Source: Thiorhodovibrio winogradskyi (GTDB lineage: Bacteria; Pseudomonadota; Gammaproteobacteria; Chromatiales; Chromatiaceae). From it: DNA of 64,000 nt. A program made the position numbers and the translations under genes. The stretch is from the NCBI RefSeq assembly GCF_036208045.1, contig NZ_CP121472.1, positions 4,847,531 through 4,911,530 of the forward strand. Direction: 5' to 3'. The notes beneath the pieces were generated by a model that was given only the letters and a program-made list of their open reading frames with translations, did not search any database and was not told the DNA's origin. Numbering within the stretch: the stretch's first letter is position 1; the number at the start of each line of letters is the position of its first letter. This document shows, in pieces, positions 39,001-46,761 of this stretch.

Positions 39001-39133
39001 GCGCGACGGGCGCATGTTCTGGGAATATCTCAACTACCTTCTCGCCCTGGGCGGACTGGTGCTGGTTTATGTCGCGCATCGCATCCTGCGCGCGCACCAC
39101 CAGCAGGCCCAGGCGGCCATTCTGGAGGGATAA
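36086..39133 (+). CDS. Fused ABC-2 permease and GldG-like auxiliary protein
   Basis: This 1015-residue protein joins two parts usually encoded separately. Residues about 1-240 are an ABC-2 (GldF-like) permease with six membrane helices. The rest is a GldG-like ABC_transp_aux periplasmic region (AQLQEPLLVRGYFS; VVGPKDFDAKQRF), ending in one membrane helix (YLLALGGLVLVYVAHRIL). Two acidic Ala/Glu-rich low-complexity inserts lie near residues 755-775 and 850-895. Gld proteins support gliding in Bacteroidetes, while in other bacteria such systems have unknown cargo. Confidence 0.85.
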   Translation: MAEILRIARKELSSYFGSPVAYLFIGAFLAACLFVFFWAEGFFARNIADTRPLFDWMPVLLIFLAAALTMRLWSEERRAGTLELLATLPVPTWRLVAGKFLAALALVAVALALTWPLPVTVAILGPLDWGPVFGAYLATLLLAAAYLAIGLFVSARTDNPMVALIGAVLICLVFYLIGSPALTALVGHSGGELLRLLGSGSRFASITRGVIDLRDLYYYLSIVGVFLALTVFSLERLRWAADSDQPATHHRWRLIVGLAAANLLAANLWLQQANVPRADLTAGRVYSISEATETYLAQLQEPLLVRGYFSAETHPLLAPLVPQLRDLLREYQVAGKGRVQVEFVDPAESPELEREAGEQYGIQPVAFQTATKYQAAVVNSYFDILVKYGDEYTTLGFRDLIDVKARGEMDLDVQLRNPEYDLTRAIKKVLYGYQSGGELFAGIQSPVRLRAFVSAPSSLPEPLPALRADLEQVAAELSDDGGERFSVELIDPASDPELAEEIEARYGIAPLILSLLDPTPFYFSLVLEQGETAVPVPLPEELDQAGLKRALEAGIKRYAPGVLRTLALYTPEPAGGGFMGGPFGSGAGPGYQLLQESLRQSFNLRPTDLADGAVPSDADLLLVVGPKDFDAKQRFAVDQFLMQGGTVILAASPFEVDLSGGQISARAQPTGLEDWLAGLGLELEPRLVLDPRNTPFPIPVQRNLGGFVVEEIQTLDYAYFPDLRGDSLSADNGITANLGQLTMNWAAPIRLGSAETEAEEGAADEASADATKADASTGALGDRVETLLTSSPEAWTSDTIDIQPDFEAHGPLGFPRGDDIGRKTLAVAVSGPFTSVFAGQPSPLLAAEEANAEPDAAAEAEAEAEADLGADADLMDADEGNADIAAEETAEDSPPVISAVVERSPAAARLILIGSSSFLTDTAISLASEATQSGYLKPLELIENAVEWSLEDRGLLALRGRGQFSRLLEPVGRDGRMFWEYLNYLLALGGLVLVYVAHRILRAHHQQAQAAILEG

Positions 39134-39136
39134 GAC

Positions 39137-40225
39137 ATGGCTGATCAGACTTTGGACAAAAGCAGCTCCACCGCCTCGGCTCGCGTGGCGGCCGGGGCTT
39201 CTGCCTGGCAGGCCGCGCTGCGCACCCCGCTGGTGATGGGTCTGGCCGGGCTGCTCGCGGTGCAATTGTTGGTCGCCGCGGTCAGCGGCGGCAACCGCCT
39301 GGCACCCGCTGCTAGCGAAAGCCCGCTGGCCGGGTTCGATGCGCAACGGATCGACCAGCTTGAAATCAGCACCGGAGATGGCGCGGCCGCGCTGGTGCTG
39401 AACCGAGCGGAGGCTGGCTGGACCATCGCGGCACTGGGCGATTTCCCTGCCGATAGCAGCCGCGTCGATCAGCTGCTTGAGACTATCGCCGAGCTGCACC
39501 GCCCCCTGCCCATCGCCACCAGCGCGGCCGCGCGTCAGCGCTTCAAGGTGGCGGATGACAACTTCGAGCAGCGCATTGTGCTGCAAGACGGCAGCGACAC
39601 CCTCGCCACCCTGTTTCTCGGCGACTCGCCCGGCTTTCGTCGCCGCTACCTGCGCCCGGCTGGGGATGAGGGTGTCTATGACGTGCGCTTCGAGGTGTTT
39701 AATCTGTCGGCCCAGCCCAACGACTGGATCGCACGCGACCAGCTGCGCCTGGAGCGCGACCGGATCCAACGCCTGGCGGGCGAGGGATGGAGTTTGACCA
39801 AAAAGGATGACAGTTGGACTTTAGCCGACACCAGTAGTGAGAGCGAAGGCACCCTGGACCAAACCAAGGTGGAAGCACTCCTGACAACCCTGGCCAATCT
39901 TGGCTACCGCGAAGTGCTCGGCACCGAGGCGCCCGAGGGCTTTGATCCGGACGCAGCCATGTTCAGACTCGAAATCAGCCTTGGCGAGGATGGCGAGCAG
40001 GAATACCTGATCGCGCCCCTTCGGAGCGCCGATCAGTCGGATGAATCAACCGATGAGCAGGCGGATGACCAGGCTGAAGACCCAACCGGCCTCGGCCAGG
40101 ACTATGTGCTCAAGGCTGCAAGCAGCCCTTACTATTTCCTGCTGGCGGACTTTGACCTTGGCCCATTGATCGGCCTGGATGCTAGCAAACTAGTCAAGGC
40201 ACCCGCGCATGTCCAAAATGAATAA
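39137..40225 (+). CDS. DUF4340 protein linked to the Gld-type ABC system
   Basis: The 362-residue protein has one N-terminal membrane helix (LVMGLAGLLAVQLLVAAVSGG, core LLAVQLLVAAV) and a large extracytoplasmic domain of two similar halves (FDAQRIDQLEISTG; SLTKKDDSWTLAD). DUF4340 genes regularly follow GldF/GldG-like genes, as here with only 3 bp between them. It probably acts in the same membrane complex. Its biochemical role is not known. Confidence 0.82.
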   Translation: MADQTLDKSSSTASARVAAGASAWQAALRTPLVMGLAGLLAVQLLVAAVSGGNRLAPAASESPLAGFDAQRIDQLEISTGDGAAALVLNRAEAGWTIAALGDFPADSSRVDQLLETIAELHRPLPIATSAAARQRFKVADDNFEQRIVLQDGSDTLATLFLGDSPGFRRRYLRPAGDEGVYDVRFEVFNLSAQPNDWIARDQLRLERDRIQRLAGEGWSLTKKDDSWTLADTSSESEGTLDQTKVEALLTTLANLGYREVLGTEAPEGFDPDAAMFRLEISLGEDGEQEYLIAPLRSADQSDESTDEQADDQAEDPTGLGQDYVLKAASSPYYFLLADFDLGPLIGLDASKLVKAPAHVQNE

Positions 40226-40460
40226 TTTTGACCAGCAGCTCCAAATTTGCGTCGCTCGAGTGGAGTGAATAACCGGGACGACAATCAGACGCCGAACTGC
40301 GCAATTTGGATTAGCTGTATCAGGCGCTGGTATTGGCACCAAAGCCGGTTAAAATGCAGCATCCTCCGCTGTCGACTTGCGCCGAGGCATCAGCGGGAGC
40401 TGATGATGAGCGCCATTCTTTACATGGGCGAATGGTCCGGGTCATGCCTAAAAGGAGATC

Positions 40461-40949
40461 ATGATGTCATCGCATCGCCAAGGACACGAAGAATTTCCGA
40501 TTGAATCCAAGGATCCGGTGCTGCGGGTGTTGCACTGGATCATGCGCGGTGCCGCCTATGTGCTGGCGATCGCCATGGTTGGGGTCATCGTCGAGGGCGT
40601 GATCAGCGTTATTTATGAGCTTTATCGCTCCTTGGTGACCAAACCTTTCTTCCTGGTGCCCGATATTGTCCCGATCTTTGGCGGTTTTTTGGCCGTGCTG
40701 ATCGCGTTCGAGATTTTCGCCAACATCACGCTCTATATCCGCTCGGATGTCTTTCCGGTGAAACTGGTCATCGCAACGGCGCTGATGGCGATCTCGCGAA
40801 AGATTATCGTGGTGGATATGGGCGAGTACAGCGCGCTTGATCTGCTGGGGGTGGCGGCGGTGGTGATTGCCTTGGGCGCGACCTACTGGATGGTCTCCCG
40901 GGTCGATCAGGGACCCGGTATCCGGGCTGGATCGCGCGGTAAGTGCTAA
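40461..40949 (+). CDS. PsiE-family membrane protein
   Basis: This 162-residue protein resembles phosphate-starvation-inducible PsiE. It has four membrane helices, with the conserved central block IALFEIFANITLYIRSD seen here as IAFEIFANITLYIRSD, and KLVIATALMAISRKIIV. AGGAG lies 7 bases before the ATG pair at 40461/40464. In E. coli psiE responds to phosphate and cAMP-CRP. No Pho box was looked for in detail. It is monocistronic or leads into the dehydrogenase gene. Confidence 0.8.
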   Translation: MMSSHRQGHEEFPIESKDPVLRVLHWIMRGAAYVLAIAMVGVIVEGVISVIYELYRSLVTKPFFLVPDIVPIFGGFLAVLIAFEIFANITLYIRSDVFPVKLVIATALMAISRKIIVVDMGEYSALDLLGVAAVVIALGATYWMVSRVDQGPGIRAGSRGKC

Positions 40950-41046
40950 GCTGCCCGCGCGGCGATATCTGTCGGAAGCCGGTGCCGAAGTCTCCCGGCA
41001 ACGCCGGGGGGTTAGGATGGGTTGTGTGGAAGGGGTAGATGCAGCG

Positions 41047-42066
41047 ATGTCAGAGCCTTCAGAGCCCAATGGCGCGAGAGCGGATGTCACCGGCGTCCTG
41101 CTCGATGAGGCGACCATTGATCAAGGCGATCTCGATCTGTCCGTTTTGGACAGGGTTGTCGGCCAGTGGCGGCGTTATTCCCATTCCCAGCCAACCGAAG
41201 TGCTCGAGCGGCTCGGCCATGCCCAAATCGCGGTGACAAACAAGGTGGTGCTGGATCGCGCGGTGCTCGAGCAAGCCCGCGACCTGAAGCTCATTTGCAT
41301 CGCCGCCACTGGCACCAACAATGTGGATCTGCGCGCCGCGCGGGAGCGGGGCGTCGCGGTGGCCAATGTGGTTCGTTACGCGACCCCGTCGGTGGTGGGG
41401 CATGTTTTCGCGCTCATGCTGGCGTTGACCACGGGCCTGCCGGACTATCAACGCGCCATCGCCAGCGGCGCCTGGCAGCAGCATGATCGCTTTTGCCTGA
41501 TGGACTATCCGATTCGGGAACTGGCCGGACGCACCCTCGGCATTGTGGGCTTCGGCGAACTCGGGCAGGCCGTTGCGCGGGTGGCTGAAGCCTTCGGGAT
41601 GCAAATTTTGATCGCTCAGCGCCCGGGGGGACCGCCAGCCATGGGCCGCCTGCCGCTTGAGCAACTGCTTCGCCAGGTCGATGTGCTCAGCCTGCATTGC
41701 CCACTGACCGATTCCACGCGCGGCCTGATCGGCGCTGAACAACTGGGTCGAATGCGCCCGGACGCTTTGCTGATCAACACCGCGCGCGGGGGCATTGTCG
41801 ATGAACAAGCGCTAGCCGATGCCCTGCGCGCGCGAACTCTCGGTGGCGCCGGTGTGGATGTGCTCAGCACCGAGCCACCGCGCCAAGGCAATCCGCTGCT
41901 GGCGGGCGACATCCCCAATCTCATTGTCACCCCGCATATCGCCTGGGCCAGTCGCGAAGCTCGGCAGCGGGTGGTGGAGGAGATCGCGGCCAATATCGCC
42001 GCGTTCTTGGCGGGGCGAGAACGCAATCGGGTCGAGGGAGCCGGAAGAAATCCGCTAATCCGCTAA
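41047..42066 (+). CDS. D-2-hydroxyacid dehydrogenase (hydroxypyruvate reductase-like)
   Basis: This 339-residue NAD-dependent enzyme has the Rossmann motif GIVGFGELG, and catalytic R247 (NTARGG), Glu in VLSTEPP and His in VTPHIAW. It probably reduces glyoxylate or hydroxypyruvate, which would fit photorespiratory recycling beside RuBisCO. The start at 41047 (MSEPSEP) is one option; ATG 41017 is also in frame. Its last codons (NPLIR) lie inside an 8-bp tandem repeat, so the C-terminus was set by repeat growth. Confidence 0.87.
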   Translation: MSEPSEPNGARADVTGVLLDEATIDQGDLDLSVLDRVVGQWRRYSHSQPTEVLERLGHAQIAVTNKVVLDRAVLEQARDLKLICIAATGTNNVDLRAARERGVAVANVVRYATPSVVGHVFALMLALTTGLPDYQRAIASGAWQQHDRFCLMDYPIRELAGRTLGIVGFGELGQAVARVAEAFGMQILIAQRPGGPPAMGRLPLEQLLRQVDVLSLHCPLTDSTRGLIGAEQLGRMRPDALLINTARGGIVDEQALADALRARTLGGAGVDVLSTEPPRQGNPLLAGDIPNLIVTPHIAWASREARQRVVEEIAANIAAFLAGRERNRVEGAGRNPLIR

Positions 42067-42127
42067 TCCGCTAATCCGCTAATCCGCTAATCCGCTAATC
42101 CGCTAATCCGCTAATCCGCTAATCCGC
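42049..42127. repeat. 8-bp tandem repeat (AATCCGCT, nine copies)
   Basis: Nine exact copies of AATCCGCT run from 42049 to 42120, followed by a partial AATCCGC. It begins in the last codons of the hydroxyacid dehydrogenase gene and supplies its stop codon. As 8 is not a multiple of 3, the downstream frame shifts with copy number, but the stop comes within the third unit. It looks like a variable-number repeat. Confidence 0.95.
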
Positions 42128-42205
42128 GCCGTTGCGCCTTAAGACGCTCAAGCTCGGCGTGGGCGGCTTCCTTGGCCGTGCGTTCGTGCTCAAGTGCCAC
42201 GCAGA
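42128..42205 (-). pseudogene. Rpn-family 3' end scrap
   Basis: About 75 bases resemble the 3' end of the intact Rpn gene at 43437-43515 (minus-strand peptide like [16 protein letters not shown]). It is joined directly to the 8-bp repeat. It is a remnant of a second Rpn copy. Confidence 0.65.
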
Positions 42206-42283
42206 TTGCACGCCTTAAAGAAGATTTCTTCGGCGACTAACTCCCGCTCAAAGACTTAGCGGGCGCATCAGGATCGGAACAGG

Positions 42284-42947
42284 CTAGTGCGTCAAACTCA
42301 TAAACAACTGCGTCAACCGCTCCGGCAGCCGTTCCACGCAATCAATCACGCTGAAATGCTGGCCGAAGATGGTGCCGATAGGGCGGCGCCCATGCGGGTC
42401 GACCAGCCGGCTTGCATGGCCGCCAGACGGGCCTTGACCGGTTCGCCCCAAGGCTCGCTGAAACCTTTGATGTGCAAATAGCGCACTTCGTGGCGGCTGT
42501 TGGATGAGAAGCCGCCGATGGCGAATTCATCGCCCAGGAGGCGCTGGTGCGGCGGGCAAAGTCCATCAGCAGGTCGATGGTCTGCTCGAACAGCTCATAG
42601 CTGCCCAGGCGCGCGGTGACGCCGGTGATGCTCTGCATGAACACCGGAATGGCATGGCCGTTGGGGGTGCGCGACAGGCGCCAAACGCTGCGTGAGACCA
42701 GCTCCAGGCAATCCTCGCCGAGGCGCTCGGCGATGCGCGGCAGCTCTTGCAGATAGACCAGCACCGGTTCGACGCCACGCCCGATCATGCACACCATGGC
42801 AGCACCGTCGAGATAGTCCGCCAGGCCCTGTTCGGAGAGGCGCGCCTCGGCGTCGCGCAGGCAGTCGGCCAGAATCGGCTCGATCTGCGGGAAGTTGCAC
42901 GCCAGCCGCTGGCGATAGGCGGGCAGGCGCGTGTCGAGGTCGCTCAT
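42284..42947 (-). pseudogene. cbbO: Degenerate cbbO copy with two internal deletions
   Basis: The first 134 or so codons are nearly identical to the intact CbbO (MSDLDTRLPAYRQRLACNFP, core LPAYRQRLACNFP). Then about 1.4 kb is missing and the frame shifts. A segment matching GDEFAIGGFSSNSRHEVRYL follows out of frame. A second deletion of about 0.2 kb joins the VWA region to the last 30 codons (VIDCVERLPERLTQLF). It cannot make a working CbbO. The N-terminal piece could still be translated. Confidence 0.9.
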
Positions 42948-42959
42948 CGCGGCTCCGCT

Positions 42960-43423
42960 TCAGGCGCCGTCCGCGCCAAACACGGCATCAATGGCGTGAT
43001 AGAGGGTGTCGCGGATTTCGGCATCGTCGGTGATGGGATCGACCAGCGCCATGCGGCAGGCCAGGCGCGGGGCGATATCTCGGTTGACGAGACGCGCGGC
43101 ATAGACCAGTAGCCGGGTGGAGATGCCTTCATCAAGGCCGTGCCCTTTCAGGTTGCGGGCGGTGGCGGCGATCTTAACCAGGGACAGGAGCGCCCGACCA
43201 GGTCGGAGGCGGTCATGTCCTCGTTGCAGGCGACGGTGATCAGCGGGCGCCCGAGCTTCCAGGCCATGTATTCGACGAAGCGTGATTTTCCGCAGCCGGT
43301 CGGGCCTTTGATCATCACCGGCAGGCGCTCGTCCCAGGCGGCTTGGTAGAGCGCGACCTCCTGGTGCAGGGGTTGGTAGAAGGGTTCTTGCTGGATCAGA
43401 TATTGGGCGTGGTCGGTCATCAT
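42960..43423 (-). pseudogene. cbbQ: Degenerate cbbQ copy with an internal deletion
   Basis: The N-terminal 80 residues, with the P-loop GPTGCGKSR, match the intact CbbQ. About 360 bp of the AAA+ core are missing (Walker B and sensor region), with a few junction bases, and the frame is lost. The last 60 codons (ISTRLLVYAARLVNRDIAPR, core RLLVYAARLVNRDIAP) are present again in another frame. The ATG at 43423 or 43420 overlaps the stop of the Rpn gene. Confidence 0.9.
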
Positions 43424-44289
43424 GTGTTCGCTGAACCGTGCCGCTGCGCCTTGAGGCGCTCAAGCTCAGCGAGAGCGGCTTCCTTGGCCGCACGTTCTTG
43501 CTTAAGTGCCATCCGTGCTTGCTCGGCATTTTTTCGCTCTTGCTCGGCTGTTTGTCTTGCTTGGTCAGCCTCAGCACGACGATCATCGAGCTCTTGCTGG
43601 ATACTCATCTGCTGGCGCAGATAATTTTGTCGTGCTTGATAGGCGTGATAGGCGCGGTCTTTTTCCGAAAACTGCTCTAAGGTATTCATGGCTTGTTTCA
43701 TCTCTGGAGTCTGCATCCAAATGGGAAGTGCCTCGCTGTTGAGGCGGTCGCCTTCTTTGAAGAATTTAAGCCAACGCTCTTGTTCGGTGTTGACCCGCTC
43801 GGCGTCGAATTTGTTCAGCTCCAACAACCAGATTCCGCCGTGTTCGACCAGGCTGTGGCCTTGGGCATCGCGGAGGCGGAAGTCGTGCAGGTAGCCGGCG
43901 CGTTCGGGGAACAGGTCTTCGGCGAGGAGCCAAATGGCATAAGTGGGCTTGAGTTGACTGTAAGGCTGGCCGTTGCTGAGTTGCGCGCTGTAAAGATCGG
44001 CCCAGCCATAGCTGATACGCGCGGGCAAGTCGCGGTAGCTGAGCAGTTGGATCTCGATCTGATGCAGGCCGCCTTGGTCATCGCGGGCCTTGATGTCGAC
44101 GATGCTGAGCTTATCGTCGAGGAATTCCCGCTCATTGGAGGGGTTGAGGATCTCGACGTTGCTGATGGAGGCGGGTAGAGCCGATCCGAGCATGGCGTTG
44201 AGGAAGTGAATCAGCAGCGCGCGGTTGGATTCAGCACCGAGCAGCGCTTTGAAGACGCAGTCGATTTTGGGGTCGATAGAATGACGCAT
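43420..44289 (-). CDS. Rpn-family PD-(D/E)XK nuclease (transposase-like)
   Basis: The 289-residue protein starts [20 protein letters not shown] (core [13 protein letters not shown]). It carries the nuclease motif D...QIEIQ in [11 protein letters not shown] and [11 protein letters not shown], the WLLELNKFD block and a long C-terminal coiled coil ([20 protein letters not shown], core [12 protein letters not shown]). Rpn proteins are DNA endonucleases that promote recA-independent recombination. Its stop overlaps the start of the decayed cbbQ (ATGA). Fragments of relatives lie at 8713, 42128 and 44590. Confidence 0.85.
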   Translation of the reverse strand: MRHSIDPKIDCVFKALLGAESNRALLIHFLNAMLGSALPASISNVEILNPSNEREFLDDKLSIVDIKARDDQGGLHQIEIQLLSYRDLPARISYGWADLYSAQLSNGQPYSQLKPTYAIWLLAEDLFPERAGYLHDFRLRDAQGHSLVEHGGIWLLELNKFDAERVNTEQERWLKFFKEGDRLNSEALPIWMQTPEMKQAMNTLEQFSEKDRAYHAYQARQNYLRQQMSIQQELDDRRAEADQARQTAEQERKNAEQARMALKQERAAKEAALAELERLKAQRHGSANT

Positions 44290-44589
44290 CGCGGTAAAGA
44301 AGCTTGCAATTCAGGTTGTACGGATGTGCGCCATGATCACCAGAGCGAAGACGTTGTCGCTCGCTTATCGCTCAGCCCAGCGATTGGGTTAGTGTAGTCG
44401 AGGAGCTCAGCACTGCACAAAAGCATTATTAACTCTCGTTAAGGCCAGACCTGTTGCATGTCACAGGCAATGGATTCGTGCAAGTTCAGTGGTTTTCCAT
44501 GCAGAAGAAAACCGAGCAGCCGCAGAAACTGAGCGCCGCAATCCTGTCCGGCTCGCGCTCAAGCAGCGCGCCCAGGAATCGAAGGCAAC

Positions 44590-44772
44590 ACACACATAGG
44601 TCGGCCCGTCATGACCCTCGGGTTCGACTAATCCATCGATCCGGCGTTCGATGTCTTTGATGGTCAGCGAGCAGGCCTTGTAGGGGCCTTGTAGCTCCAT
44701 ACCACCGGTCAGTACCCGGAAGGCTTCGGGGCCGCTGCGCAGAAAGAGGTAAATCGGGTGATCGGTCTTCAT
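44590..44772 (-). pseudogene. DUF2887 (Rpn-like) N-terminal fragment
   Basis: The minus strand reads MKTDHPIYLFLRSGPEAFRV and GPYKACSLTIKDIERRIDGL, then PEGHDGPTYV. This is the start of DUF2887 proteins, predicted nucleases related to Rpn. The frame leaves the family at about residue 65, and the nuclease core is missing. Confidence 0.65.
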
Positions 44773-44839
44773 AGGGGACCGGTATCGGGTTGGGATCGGC
44801 TGTCATCGGGCGGAGTGTAGCCGATTCGGTGAATTGAGT

Positions 44840-44860
44840 GGCAGCGGCTTTCGCCGCGAA
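44840..44860. repeat. REP-like palindrome
   Basis: GGCAGCGGCTTTCGCCGCGA resembles the palindrome at 28700-28727, with stem GCGG/CCGC. It lies upstream of the third copy of the terminator-bearing repeat. Confidence 0.5.
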
Positions 44861-44890
44861 CAGCGGGCCCTGCCCTGCCGAACGAGATGT

Positions 44891-44985
44891 GAAAACCCCG
44901 CCCCGAGGGTTCGGGAGCAGGGTTGTAAAGGGCGCGGGCATCCTTGCCCTTCAGATCAGGGGTGCCGGGCTTGGCAGATCCTACG
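44891..44985 (-). repeat. Terminator-bearing repeat, diverged copy C
   Basis: It shares the blocks AAAACCCCGCCCCGA, GGGTTGT and GGGCATCCTTGCCC with copies A and B (45182 and 45881). On the minus strand its hairpin is followed by TTTT. The second small hairpin keeps its stem with a changed loop (GGGCA-TCCT-TGCCC), as expected for a conserved structure. Confidence 0.55.
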
Positions 44986-45181
44986 CTTGGAGCAGAAAAC
45001 GTGGTCTGTCCCTGTTTTCCCGCAACATCACAGGTGTTACGCGCAACAGAAGTCACGCCATGGACGCCATTCGCGGGTATAAGAACTAATTGATGCTTCC
45101 CTGTGTTTCAAAATCGATGGCGATGATGTGCGCTTCGAGCGTACAGGCAGACACACTGATTTATTCGACGAATGAACGGAG

Positions 45182-45304
45182 CACCCCACCACAGCAAAAA
45201 CCCCGCCCCAATGACTCGGGAACGGGGTAGTCTTGGGCGGTGGGCATCCGTGCCCGAGGGGTCAGCCGCGCCGGGTTGCGGTTAGGCTTGGCTCGGCTGG
45301 GGTG
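45182..45304 (-). repeat. Terminator-bearing repeat, copy A
   Basis: About 123 bp, highly similar to copy B. It contains the minus-strand hairpin formed by ACCCCG (45200-45205) and CGGGGT (45223-45228) next to A5 (45196-45200), that is TTTTT on the minus strand. A second hairpin is GGGCA-TCCG-TGCCC. It lies 3' of the RelE-like toxin operon and could end its transcript. Confidence 0.75.
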
Positions 45305-45340
45305 GCTTGGAAATTAAACCGAGCCCCATTTATTCGCCAT

Positions 45341-45535
45341 TTATTCGAGGGGGCAGCGGTGCGGGGTTGCGGTTAGGCGTGGCGCGGTCGTGTAATTATT
45401 GACTTCTTTTGTTTTTTTGCTCTCGTCCACATGAACCTGGGTGCGTTTGGCGGCTGGCATCTCGCCCCGAGCAATTGCCTTTGCTTCTTTTAGGCTTTGC
45501 ACCAGGTCATCAAATAGTGTTTGTTCCATCGTCAT
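45341..45535 (-). CDS. Shortened antitoxin of a RelE-type module
   Basis: From the ATG at 45535 the protein has about 64 residues and reads MTMEQTLFDDLVQSLKEAKA, then IARGEMPAAKRTQV. This is the N-terminal arm typical of XRE-type antitoxins, but the helix-turn-helix that should follow is replaced by KKTKEVNNYTTAPR. The ATG overlaps the toxin stop (ATGA). It is probably a 3' truncation, so autoregulation may be lost. Confidence 0.6.
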   Translation of the reverse strand: MTMEQTLFDDLVQSLKEAKAIARGEMPAAKRTQVHVDESKKTKEVNNYTTAPRLTATPHRCPLE

Positions 45536-45843
45536 AATTCCTTCACAAGTTGGCGCAGCAATGCGGTTTCCTGATCGGTTAGGCTGTCCTTCCGGGATTT
45601 TGAATAGATCAACAACAGATAAATCTGGTAAGCATCCTGAATCCAATAATAAATGATTCGCACACCACCACTTTTACCACGCCCAGGCAGGGCATGACGA
45701 AGTTTACGGATGCCACCGCCACCTTTGATAAGGTCACCTCGATCAGGTTTTTCAACGAGAACATTCTGAAACACCCGGTATTCGTCGTCGGTCAGCAGGT
45801 TGTTTAGCAGACGAGTGAATGTTGGGGTTTCGATGAATTCCAT
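45532..45843 (-). CDS. RelE/HigB-like toxin
   Basis: This 103-residue protein shows the RelE fold: MEFIETPTFTRLLNNLL, LVEKPDRGDLIKGGGGIRKL (core GDLIKGGGGIRKLRH), GGVRIIYYWI and LLIYSKSRKDSLT. The C-terminal helix ALLRQLVKEL is intact. The gene comes before its antitoxin, as in higBA-like modules. It probably cleaves mRNA on the ribosome. The neighbour antitoxin lacks its DNA-binding domain, which is unusual for a live module. Confidence 0.8.
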   Translation of the reverse strand: MEFIETPTFTRLLNNLLTDDEYRVFQNVLVEKPDRGDLIKGGGGIRKLRHALPGRGKSGGVRIIYYWIQDAYQIYLLLIYSKSRKDSLTDQETALLRQLVKEL

Positions 45844-45880
45844 ACAGCAAAGTATAGGCACAAGCCGCGAATACCACCAC

Positions 45881-46000
45881 CACCCCACAGCAAAAACCCC
45901 GCCCCGATGACTCGGGAGCGGGGTTGTCTTGGGCGGTGGGGATCCGTGCCCGAGGGGTCAGCCGCGCCGGGTGGCGTTTAGGCTTGGCTCGACTGGGGTG
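45881..46000 (-). repeat. Terminator-bearing repeat, copy B
   Basis: About 120 bp. AACCCCG (45895-45901) pairs with CGGGGTT (45919-45925), and A5 at 45892-45896 gives a T-run on the minus strand. It lies 58 bp 3' of pilA and would work as a Rho-independent terminator for it. Copy A has the same orientation. Confidence 0.75.
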
Positions 46001-46057
46001 CAGTAGAGGGAATTAAGTATATGTCCCCGGAATTGGAATTGCCCCGTTTTCCTTCCC

Positions 46058-46558
46058 CTACTTGCACGATGAAGGCGCAAACCTTGCGGGCAAGGTACCT
46101 GCTGCAAAGCCTGCGAAACCTGCGGCGTCAGCACCAGCAGCACCACAACGCCAAGCTACTGAATCGTTTGGAGGCGTAAATGCCGCAGTACCGACTGGGA
46201 GAGCTGTGCCAGTTGGTGCATTGGGCGTCAAGATAAGCGTGCCGTTGCCAGCAGCAGCAGTCATGGTAACAGTGATCGCGCCAGTAGTAGCATCGATTGC
46301 AACGCTAGTTACATTTTCTGTAGCGGTAGGACTTGTGTAGCCTTGGGCATATCCGGTCGCTGCGGCTCTTGGATTTCCAGATGCTAAATTATCAGCAACT
46401 GTGACTTTTGCTGCAGAAGCTGCAGCCAAACCCTCGCTCACACGCGCTCTAACCATGTAATCCTGATAAGCCGGCAAAGCAATCGCCGCCAAAATACCAA
46501 TGATCGCCACCACGATCATGAGTTCGATCAATGTAAAACCTTGTTGATGATTCTTCAT
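46058..46558 (-). CDS. pilA: Type IV major pilin-like protein PilA
   Basis: This 166-residue prepilin has a short leader (MKNHQQG) and the cleavage and methylation site [21 protein letters not shown], core [18 protein letters not shown]. Two C-terminal cysteines (WRCGA; SSCK) probably form the D-loop disulphide. The globular part is rich in Ala/Thr/Gly. The start at 46558 is fixed by the leader and by GGAG 10 bases upstream. It is exported and assembled into pili. No other pilus gene is in the window, and it lies among toxin-antitoxin genes. Confidence 0.93.
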   Translation of the reverse strand: MKNHQQGFTLIELMIVVAIIGILAAIALPAYQDYMVRARVSEGLAAASAAKVTVADNLASGNPRAAATGYAQGYTSPTATENVTSVAIDATTGAITVTMTAAAGNGTLILTPNAPTGTALPVGTAAFTPPNDSVAWRCGAAGADAAGFAGFAAGTLPARFAPSSCK

Positions 46559-46761
46559 GCCTAATCTCCAGTGCAGTGAATGAAAGAGAATTGACTGTGC
46601 CCTTGAAAGGGCCATCGGAGCGGGATGGGTTCCGCTCTCGACGACTGGGGTATCAGGATTCAGGCCAACTTCGGCGGTCAGCCGCGAAAGGATTGAAAAG
46701 CAGAGGAAAATGCCCTTGTCATCCCACCTATCACCCACTTCAACGGGGGCGCGCGGGCGGG

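Noticed and set aside
42049-42127. CRISPR array
   Set aside because: The units are 8 bp and contiguous with no spacers, and no cas gene is near.
46599-46612. GCCCTT-GA-AAGGGC as a sigma-54 or operator site for pilA
   Set aside because: The spacing and bases do not fit the TGGCAC-N5-TTGC pattern, and a 6-bp palindrome is weak evidence alone.
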